Program-made: the position numbers and the translations under genes
Part shown: positions 1 to 5,525 of the stretch, piece by piece
Position numbering within the stretch: position 1 is the stretch's first letter
How the letters are laid out: the number at the start of each line of letters is the position of its first letter
From: CAZVCG01 sp964649675
Lineage (GTDB): Bacteria; Pseudomonadota; Alphaproteobacteria; UBA9219
Assembly: GCA_964649675.1 (NCBI GenBank)
Contig: CAZYPX010000081.1
Span: 1-8,591, forward strand
Direction: 5' to 3'
Length of the DNA stretch: 8,591 bases
The notes under the pieces: model-generated
Databases searched by the model: none
What the model was told of the DNA's origin: nothing
The model's input: the letters and a program-made list of their open reading frames with translations, nothing else

Positions 1-835
<835 letters not shown>

Positions 836-839
<4 letters not shown>

Positions 840-1516
840 CGGCCGAATCTTCATCGCTTCGGCTTTATGGCCGCCGTAAGGGTCGGCCTTTGAGCGCGCT
901 CAAAAGCGCCTTGATGCGGGAAGTTTTACCCCGCGTGCGTGTTGCGATTCCGGATGAGGGTTTCCTCGACGTGTCCACGCTTTTTGGACGCGCCTACGAA
1001 AAGGTCTGGATGGAGGTAGGCTTTGGCGGCGGAGAGCATCTGGCGGCCATGGCGGCGCGTTATCCGGATATAGGCTTTATCGGCTGCGAGATATTCGAAA
1101 ACGGCGTCGCAAAAATTCTAGTCCATGTTGAGCAAGGGAAGCTGGGCAACGTTCGCGTGCATCCCCACGATGCGCGCGCGCTGCTTGACCGTTTGCCGGA
1201 TCGGGCGCTCGACAGGTGTTTTGTGCTCTACCCCGATCCCTGGCCGAAAAAGCGGCATCACGAGAGGCGGTTTATTTGCGAGGAAAACCTTGACCGTTTG
1301 GCGCGGACGTTAAGGCTGGGCGGCCAGTTGCGTCTGGCGACCGACGTCGCCGGTCTTGCCGCATGGATGAGGGAGCATGTTGAGCGCCATGGGGCGTTTT
1401 CGCTTGAGTACGACGGAACGGAACCTCCGGCCGATTGGGTGGGGACGCGCTATGAGGAAAAGGGCAAAAAGGCCGGACGCGAATCCCGTTACATGATTTG
1501 CCGTAGAATCGGCTAA
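836..1516 (+). CDS. trmB: tRNA (guanine-N7-)-methyltransferase, likely CTG start
   Basis: TrmB methylates N7 of G46 in the variable loop of tRNAs using SAM. Numbering from the CTG at 836 (226 residues), SAM-binding motif I is EVGFGGGEH (60-68), the catalytic-region block LYPDPWPKKRHHERRF is at 131-146, and the family C-terminal motif TRYEEKG is at 204-210. Start choice: the first ATG/GTG/TTG in frame is TTG 890, with a fair SD-like run (taaggg, 877-882). However, the same open frame just upstream encodes LRLYGRRKGRPLS, which matches the conserved N-terminal block of TrmB proteins. That frame is closed by TAA at 830-832, leaving CTG 836 as the only plausible initiator before the motif. It overlaps the metK stop as CTGA and would give MTAE as N-terminus. 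The start is inferred; the gene itself is certain. If initiation is at 890 the protein is 208 residues and lacks the motif. Confidence 0.95.
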
Positions 1517-1580
1517 CTATAACCTGACGGCCCGCGCGCGGCGCGAGCACAGACACGGACACGGTGAAAAGGAAAGGCCC

Positions 1581-2324
1581 TTGTTTATCCGCGCCCCTTT
1601 GACGGTTGCCCAAAAAGCGTTGGACGCGCTGTTGCCGCCGTTATGCCTCCTGTGCCACGAAAGGACCGGCGCGCATCAGGCTTTGTGCGCCGCGTGCTGG
1701 AAAGATATGCACTTCATCGATGCGCCTATGTGCGCGCGTTGCGGTCTGCCTTTCGACGTTCCGATGGGCGACGACGCTTTGTGCGCGTCCTGCCTCGACA
1801 AGCCGCCGTTGTTTGCGCAAGCGCGCAGCGCCCTTCTTTACGACGATCGCAGCAAAAGGCTCGTTCTTGGCTTCAAGCACGGCGACCGCTTGCACCATGT
1901 GCCCGCGATGGCGGCGTGGATGCGTCGCGCGGGAGCGGGGGTATTAAAAGGCGCGGACGTGCTTGTTCCCGTGCCGCTGCATTGGCTGCGCCTGTTCCGC
2001 CGCCGCTATAATCAGGCGGCTTTGCTGGCCCAAGGCGTGGCGAAAACCGGAGGTTTGCCCGTGGCCGTCGATGTTTTAAGGCGCGTGCGCGCCACGCCGA
2101 GCCAAGGCGGACTTAAAAAACGGGAAAGGCTTGAAAACGTCGAGGGCGCGTTCGTTGTCAATCCGAAGCGCCGCGCGTCGGTGGAAGGCAAAACCGTCGT
2201 CTTGATCGACGACGTTCTGACGACCGGTGCGACCGTCAACGCGTGCTGCGCGACGCTGCTCGAAAGCGGGGCGCGGGAGGCGCGCGTCTTGACGCTCATG
2301 CGCGCGCGGGCCTTTCGCGATTGA
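1581..2324 (+). CDS. comF: ComF family protein (double zinc ribbon plus phosphoribosyltransferase)
   Basis: This 247-residue protein is of ComF/GntX type. Four CxxC pairs (Cys 22/25, 36/39, 51/54, 68/71) form the N-terminal zinc-ribbon region. A type I phosphoribosyltransferase domain follows, with the conserved RRYNQ segment near residue 139 and the PRPP-binding loop IDDVLTTGAT at 209-218. In Gram-positive bacteria ComF is a DNA-uptake factor. In proteobacteria family members are tied to competence or to use of external DNA, and the substrate is unknown; no role is proved here. The TTG start at 1581 is supported by the purine run AAAAGGAAAGG at 1567-1577, and no ATG or GTG lies in frame nearby. 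It sits 64 bp after trmB. No other competence gene is in view. Family assignment is firm. Confidence 0.93.
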   Translation: MFIRAPLTVAQKALDALLPPLCLLCHERTGAHQALCAACWKDMHFIDAPMCARCGLPFDVPMGDDALCASCLDKPPLFAQARSALLYDDRSKRLVLGFKHGDRLHHVPAMAAWMRRAGAGVLKGADVLVPVPLHWLRLFRRRYNQAALLAQGVAKTGGLPVAVDVLRRVRATPSQGGLKKRERLENVEGAFVVNPKRRASVEGKTVVLIDDVLTTGATVNACCATLLESGAREARVLTLMRARAFRD

Positions 2325-2372
2325 TGGGCGCGGCGAACGTAAAAATACATACGGACGCATATTCAAGACAAA

Positions 2373-2392
2373 GGATTTGGTAACCGAAATCC
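2373..2392. repeat. Imperfect palindrome upstream of the chemoreceptor gene
   Basis: Arms GGATTT (2373-2378) and AAATCC (2387-2392) flank the self-complementary GGTAACC (2379-2385), with one unpaired G at 2386. It lies 31 bp before the start of the chemoreceptor gene and is not followed by a T tract, so an operator or mRNA hairpin is more likely than a terminator. Function is not shown. Confidence 0.35.
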
Positions 2393-2413
2393 TATCACAT
2401 GGAAGCCTTGAAT

Positions 2414-2418
2414 GGAGG
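2414..2418 (+). promoter_or_regulatory. Shine-Dalgarno GGAGG that sets the chemoreceptor start
   Basis: GGAGG lies 5 bases before ATG 2424. It overlaps an earlier in-frame ATG at 2412, which has no SD of its own, so 2424 is the better start. Confidence 0.75.
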
Positions 2419-2423
2419 CGGCC

Positions 2424-4010
2424 ATGAATTTCCCGATTTCACGCGAAGGGACGATGTCTTTCTTTTCGAACGGCGAGGCGGCCTCGCCGTTGTCCAGATT
2501 GCGCATATCCGTCAGAATAGGTTTAGGCTTTGCGGTCGTGCTTCTTCTTTTTGGCGCGGTTGCGGGAATGGCCTATTGGTCGCTTGTGCAAATCGACGCG
2601 AACGTTGACGCCTACAGCCATCGTGTCAGGGTCGTGAACGTTGCGCGCGACATTGATCGCAATTTTTTGGCCGCGCGGCGGTTCGTGCGCGAGTATGGGC
2701 TTATGGCCGGCGATCGCAATCACGAGGAAGCCACCAAACGTCTTGAGCTGTTGAAGGGAAGTCTGGACGAAGCCGACCGCGCTATCGAAAACCCTGACCG
2801 GCGCAAAAAACTCGCCGAGATCGCGCAGAAGTCCGAAATCTATATAAAAGATTTCGGGAAAATCGCCGCGTGGCGCCGCGAAAGCAGACAGGGCGACACG
2901 TCTTCGGACGTCAACCAGAAAATAAGGAAGCTTCTCGACGAAATGGGGCTGGCCGCCGATGACATCGCCATGCTGGCGCGCGACATCCGCGACAGCGCCA
3001 TCAAGGAGCTGGCAAGCGTCGAGCAGGAGACGAAAAGCCTCATAGAGATGGAGCTTCATGTTTTGTGGATCTTGACGACCGTCGGCGTTCTTCTCGGCTG
3101 TGGCGCGGCGTTTTTCATCGGACGCGGCATTTCGCGGCCCATCACGCGCATGTGCCATGCGATGCGGCTTTTGGCTGATGGCGATACGTCGATCGTCATT
3201 CCCGACGTGGGGCGCGGCGACGAAATTGGGGAGATGGCCGGCGCGTTGGAAGTTTTCAGAAAGAACATGGTCGAGGCCGAGCGGCTGCGGGCGGAACAGG
3301 CCGCCGTCAAGGCCGCTGCCGAAAAAGAGCAAAAGGCCGTGGTCAACAAAATGGCCGACGCTTTCGAGGCCAGCGTCAAAGGCGTCGTCAACGCCGTTTC
3401 GTCCGCCGCGACGGAAATGCAGGCAACGGCGGAAAACCTGTCGTCGGCGTCGCAGCAGCTTTCGGCGGCCATCAACGAAATCAGCAAGCAAGTGGCGGAA
3501 TCGACGCAAGTCGCCACGCAAGGCGCGGCGCAGGCGAAGCAGGCCAACGACACGACGGAGAGTTTGGCGCAAAAAAGCAAGGATGTCGGCGCGGTCGTCG
3601 ATGTGATCGGGAGCGTGGCTGGCCAAACCAACTTGTTGGCGCTCAACGCGACCATCGAAGCCGCGCGGGCGGGCGAGCAGGGGAAGGGGTTCGCCGTCGT
3701 CGCGGGCGAAGTCAAGACGCTGGCCAACCAGACCGCCAAGGCGACGGAGGAAATTTCGCAGCAGGTGGGGCAAATGCAGACCGAGGCCGAGGACGCCGCC
3801 GGCAAGATAGCCGCGCTCGCGCAGATGATGGGGCGCATCGACGTGGTCACGACATCGATAGCCTCGGCCATCGAGGAACAAAGCATCGCGACGCGCGAAA
3901 CGGGCAAATCGGCTTCGGACGTTTTGAGCGCCGCGCGCGAACTGTCCCTGCAGTCGGAGACCATGCGCGCCGAGGTCGATAAGTTCCTCGCCGAAATGCG
4001 GCGCTTGTGA
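2424..4010 (+). CDS. Methyl-accepting chemotaxis protein (two-TM chemoreceptor)
   Basis: This 528-residue receptor has a cytoplasmic lead of about 30 residues, TM1 (about 32-54), a mostly helical periplasmic sensor region (about 55-212), TM2 (about 214-235), a HAMP linker (about 233-285) and a long cytoplasmic coiled-coil signalling domain. The hairpin tip, which contacts CheA and CheW, is recognisable around 402-434 (NLLALNATIEAARAGE, then GKGFAVVAGEVKTLA). Many MCPs of Rhodospirillales-like bacteria share the NATIEAARAGE form. The sensor region contacts the ligand; I do not recognise its fold or ligand. No C-terminal CheR/CheB-tethering pentapeptide is seen. ATG 2424 is chosen for its GGAGG; ATG 2412 (532 residues) and ATG 2454 are alternatives. 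No che or flagellar genes are near, so it is an orphan receptor here, set between comF and rimP. Confidence 0.95.
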   Translation: MNFPISREGTMSFFSNGEAASPLSRLRISVRIGLGFAVVLLLFGAVAGMAYWSLVQIDANVDAYSHRVRVVNVARDIDRNFLAARRFVREYGLMAGDRNHEEATKRLELLKGSLDEADRAIENPDRRKKLAEIAQKSEIYIKDFGKIAAWRRESRQGDTSSDVNQKIRKLLDEMGLAADDIAMLARDIRDSAIKELASVEQETKSLIEMELHVLWILTTVGVLLGCGAAFFIGRGISRPITRMCHAMRLLADGDTSIVIPDVGRGDEIGEMAGALEVFRKNMVEAERLRAEQAAVKAAAEKEQKAVVNKMADAFEASVKGVVNAVSSAATEMQATAENLSSASQQLSAAINEISKQVAESTQVATQGAAQAKQANDTTESLAQKSKDVGAVVDVIGSVAGQTNLLALNATIEAARAGEQGKGFAVVAGEVKTLANQTAKATEEISQQVGQMQTEAEDAAGKIAALAQMMGRIDVVTTSIASAIEEQSIATRETGKSASDVLSAARELSLQSETMRAEVDKFLAEMRRL

Positions 4011-4066
4011 TGCTTGAAAACGGGGCGCGTGCCTTTCCGCAGTGCGCGTAGTTCGATGCCGCGCCG

Positions 4067-4085
4067 CGAATCGGTTGCCGATTCG
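4067..4085. repeat. Hairpin, 8-bp perfect stem with 3-base loop
   Basis: CGAATCGG (4067-4074) and CCGATTCG (4078-4085) are perfect reverse complements around TTG. No T tract follows, so this is not a standard intrinsic terminator for the chemoreceptor gene. CCGATTCG recurs at 4137-4144, so the left arm could pair with either copy. It abuts the TTGACA at 4087-4092. Confidence 0.7.
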
Positions 4086-4155
4086 GTTGACAGGAACCCA
4101 AAAGGGCCTTTGATTTCTCGAAAGAGTCTATTCTTCCCGATTCGCTTGTCAGGAA
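4075..4155. repeat. Pair of 22-bp near-identical direct repeats
   Basis: Copy 1 is 4075-4096 and copy 2 is 4134-4155, offset by 59 bp, matching at 19 of 22 positions. The shared core runs CCGATTCG, then TTG(A/T)CAGGAA. Copy 1 includes the consensus -35 hexamer TTGACA; copy 2 has TTGTCA. This may be a duplicated regulator site or part of a dispersed repeat. Neither copy is in a recognised gene. Confidence 0.7.
4087..4114 (+). promoter_or_regulatory. Candidate sigma-70-type promoter for the rimP cluster
   Basis: A perfect -35 TTGACA (4087-4092), a 16-bp spacer and a -10 TTTGAT (4109-4114, 4 of 6 matches) would start transcription near 4121, giving a leader of about 118 bases before rimP. The -10 overlaps the left arm of the inverted repeat that begins at 4113. 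Prediction by eye only. Confidence 0.4.
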
Positions 4156-4176
4156 AAAGGGTTACGTTCGAGAAAT
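4113..4176. repeat. 10-bp perfect inverted repeat, arms 44 bases apart
   Basis: ATTTCTCGAA (4113-4122) and TTCGAGAAAT (4167-4176) are exact reverse complements. The second direct-repeat copy lies inside the loop. AACCC (4095-4099) and GGGTT (4159-4163) are also complementary and would cross this pairing, so the RNA could fold in competing ways. Function unknown. Confidence 0.6.
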
Positions 4177-4238
4177 AGCGCGTAGGTTGAAGTAAGGTCG
4201 CTTGGGTTGTCCGCCGTTGATCTTCGTGGTGCGCAAAC

Positions 4239-4757
4239 ATGAACGAAACGCAGTCGCTTGAAGCCGCATTGACAAGGCTTTTAGCTCCGTCCTTGAACAA
4301 GGACGGGTATCTCCTTGCGCAGATTAAACTGACATCCGGCGGCAAGTATGTGATCGTGCAGGTCATGGCGGAACGTTCGGACGCAAAGCCGATGACGGTC
4401 CACGATTGCGTGGCCATCAGCCGCATCGCCACGGCGGAGCTTGAATCGAGGGGCGTGCCCCAAGAGACCTATACGCTGGAAGTCACGACGCCCGAACACG
4501 ATCGGCCCTTGGTGCGCCATGAGGACTTTGAGCGTTTCGCGGGGCGGTTTGCCGTCATCGACCTGCAGGCTCCCATGGAAGGCCGGCAACGTTTTTCGGG
4601 AAAGATCGTCCGCGTTACCGGCCGCGATCGGGATGCCGAACTTGAGGTGGCGACATCAACCGGAAGCGTGCGCGTTCCGGTTCGCCGCATCGCCGAGGCG
4701 CGGCTTTCAAGCGGCCCGGAATCGCCCTTGACCGAAGAAAAGACCAAAAATCCCTGA
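4239..4757 (+). CDS. rimP: Ribosome maturation factor RimP
   Basis: RimP binds the 30S subunit and aids its late assembly in the cytoplasm. The 172-residue product has the expected two-part form: an N-terminal alpha/beta domain through the YTLEV segment, and a C-terminal SH3-like barrel (about residues 95-160, including RFSGKIVRVTGRDRDAELEV). The family's most conserved motif is usually SPGxDRPL; here it reads TPEHDRPL (residues 84-91). DRPL is kept but the usual Gly is Glu86. The C-terminal tail is polar. The ATG at 4239 has only a weak purine run upstream (gtggtg). A rimP gene just before nusA is the common bacterial order, which supports the call; here a small membrane-protein gene sits between them. 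Confidence 0.93.
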   Translation: MNETQSLEAALTRLLAPSLNKDGYLLAQIKLTSGGKYVIVQVMAERSDAKPMTVHDCVAISRIATAELESRGVPQETYTLEVTTPEHDRPLVRHEDFERFAGRFAVIDLQAPMEGRQRFSGKIVRVTGRDRDAELEVATSTGSVRVPVRRIAEARLSSGPESPLTEEKTKNP

Positions 4758-4778
4758 AAAACCGTGCTTCGACACGCG

Positions 4779-4826
4779 GGGGCGGCGGTGAAAGTATTCG
4801 CGCTCTTGTTGAGCGGGGCGGCGGTG
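4779..4826. repeat. 12-bp perfect direct repeat GGGGCGGCGGTG
   Basis: The two copies are 4779-4790 and 4815-4826, 36 bp apart start to start, in the short gap after rimP. Being G-rich and low in complexity, they may be a chance duplication. The second copy lies just before ATG 4831. Confidence 0.5.
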
Positions 4827-4830
4827 GTCT

Positions 4831-5223
4831 ATGGATGTCGAAGGTAACGTAATAAAGGCCGGACATTATATGGACGACTTACAGCATGGAAGGATAGGCG
4901 CGGCTGATGCGTCCGCCCCGAAAAGAAAAGCAAGGGCCTGGACGCTGATCGCGTTCGGCGTGTTCGGCGTTTTTTGTCTGGCGCGCTTCCCGAAAACGGC
5001 GCCTCTTGTTGACCCGATCTTCAAGGCTTTTGCCAAAGCCGAGGAAGAAATCGTTCTTTTCCGCGCCAAATACGCGTCGCCGATGTTATGCGCCGGAATG
5101 GGCGGGAAACCCTTTGTTGCGCGACAGGATTCTAACGGCAGGGCTGCCGAGGCCGTTTGCCGGGACTCCCTCATAGGCTCTTATAAACTTCCCGTTTCAC
5201 CTGATTTGTTGGCCATTAAATAA
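4831..5223 (+). CDS. Small single-TM protein of unknown function
   Basis: I do not recognise this 130-residue product. It has a polar N-terminus, a basic patch KRKAR at 31-35, then one hydrophobic segment (about 37-51, WTLIAFGVFGVFCLA). By the positive-inside rule this puts the N-terminus in the cytoplasm and about 80 residues in the periplasm. That tail carries Cys87 and Cys110, which could form a disulfide, and ends in PVSPDLLAIK. No enzyme motif is seen. Start is uncertain: ATG 4831 follows a G-rich run with no clear SD, while in-frame ATG 4870 (117 residues) has AAAGG at 4854-4858 at a long spacing of 11. Both retain the TM. It lies 73 bp after rimP and 302 bp before nusA, an uncommon position. 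Codon use looks like its neighbours, which favours a real gene. Confidence 0.6.
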   Translation: MDVEGNVIKAGHYMDDLQHGRIGAADASAPKRKARAWTLIAFGVFGVFCLARFPKTAPLVDPIFKAFAKAEEEIVLFRAKYASPMLCAGMGGKPFVARQDSNGRAAEAVCRDSLIGSYKLPVSPDLLAIK

Positions 5224-5391
5224 GCGCCGCAATGATGAAAAGAGCAAAAAGCCATCCTTTTCAAACAATTAAAAGCTTTGTACCAAGTTTTTGAAAAGAC
5301 GGACGCTTACGGGGCGGAGCCTGAAAACCGTAATAGGCCTTGATTTCCAGCCAAAAAACGCTAAGATGCCTCCTAATCCGAAGCGCTTGAC
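5224..5391. other. AT-rich intergenic stretch before the nusA terminator
   Basis: No gene is recognised. The first 75 bases are clearly more AT-rich than the rest of the window. They hold a 9-bp perfect inverted repeat, CTTTTCAAA (5257-5265) with TTTGAAAAG (5290-5298), enclosing AAAGCTTT. A weak promoter candidate follows at 5340-5367. No tRNA or familiar ncRNA fold was found by eye. Confidence 0.5.
5340..5367 (+). promoter_or_regulatory. Candidate promoter for nusA
   Basis: TTGATT (5340-5345), a 16-bp spacer and TAAGAT (5362-5367) match the sigma-70 boxes at 4 of 6 positions each. Transcription would begin near 5374 and meet the intrinsic terminator after only about 20-45 bases. Weak on its own. 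Confidence 0.3.
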
Positions 5392-5417
5392 GGGTGGGCC
5401 AAAAGCCCGCCTTTTTT
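5392..5417 (+). terminator. Intrinsic (Rho-independent) terminator ahead of nusA
   Basis: The 7-bp stem GGTGGGC (5393-5399) and GCCCGCC (5405-5411), with one T-G wobble, closes the loop CAAAA. Six T residues follow at once (5412-5417). This is the textbook form on the + strand. It could end the rimP and small-membrane-protein transcript about 170 bp after its last stop, or act as an attenuator for a transcript beginning just upstream. Confidence 0.85.
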
Positions 5418-5423
5418 GTTGCC

Positions 5424-5462
5424 AAGGAGGTTGAAGATTTGCGCCCATTGGCGCAAAAATAA
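5424..5462 (+). promoter_or_regulatory. Strong Shine-Dalgarno with 7-codon leader ORF
   Basis: AAGGAGG (5424-5430) is the best SD in the window, yet no long gene follows it. Eight bases later TTG 5439 opens a 7-codon frame (MRPLAQK) ending at TAA 5460-5462. The frame lies almost wholly within the hairpin 5438-5457, so its translation would open that hairpin. Another frame from TTG 5431 runs 30 codons to TGA 5521-5523, just before the nusA start, but has no SD spacing. Translation is unproved. Confidence 0.35.
5438..5457. repeat. Hairpin in the nusA leader, 8-bp stem
   Basis: TTTGCGCC (5438-5445) and GGCGCAAA (5450-5457) pair perfectly around CATT. A-rich sequence, not T, follows on the + strand, so it is not a terminator in either direction by the usual rule. 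Confidence 0.7.
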
Positions 5463-5502
5463 CGCTAGCGCAACGGTTTTTAGGGCGTTACGCCGGAACC
5501 GT
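5460..5502. repeat. Alternative hairpins just before nusA
   Basis: Outer arms ACGGTT (5473-5478) and AACCGT (5497-5502) enclose an inner stem GGCG (5484-5487) and CGCC (5491-5494). A competing pairing, TAACGC (5460-5465) with GCGTTA (5485-5490), would break the inner stem. The structure ends 12 bases before the nusA SD. Confidence 0.5.
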
Positions 5503-5514
5503 GACGTGATGGAT

Positions 5515-5518
5515 GAGG
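5515..5518 (+). promoter_or_regulatory. Shine-Dalgarno of nusA
   Basis: GAGG sits 7 bases before ATG 5526, the right spacing. It is too near the in-frame TTG at 5520, so ATG 5526 is taken as the start. Confidence 0.7.
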
Positions 5519-5525
5519 TTTGAAC

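Noticed and set aside
1527..1546. Alternating CG run between trmB and comF
   Set aside because: Short and low in complexity, with no clear stem or promoter boxes. Expected in GC-rich intergenic DNA.
2340..2368. Possible sigma-28 (flagellar-type) promoter before the chemoreceptor gene
   Set aside because: TAAAAATA followed by GCATATTC has the wrong spacing and about half the consensus in the -10 part.
2523..3881. Long minus-strand ORF of 452 codons
   Set aside because: It lies wholly antisense to the chemoreceptor gene, whose domains are all recognisable. Its product is Arg/His/Asp-rich with no known domain, as expected of a shadow frame in GC-rich DNA.
4056..4178. 40-codon + strand ORF across the repeat cluster
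   Set aside because: No SD before ATG 4056, and its sequence is made of the direct and inverted repeats. More likely open by chance.
4160..4180. TTCGA run resembling a tRNA T loop
   Set aside because: No acceptor, D or anticodon stems can be drawn around it, and the bases belong to the 10-bp inverted repeat.
3056..4432. Minus-strand ORF of 458 codons spanning the chemoreceptor end, the repeat gap and rimP
   Set aside because: Antisense to two firm genes. The product is Ala/Ser-rich and without a domain, and it crosses the repeat cluster without a natural boundary.
5377..5523. Open + strand frame from the terminator region to just before nusA
   Set aside because: It has no ATG or GTG with an SD before the last few codons, runs through the terminator stem, and its product has no recognisable feature.
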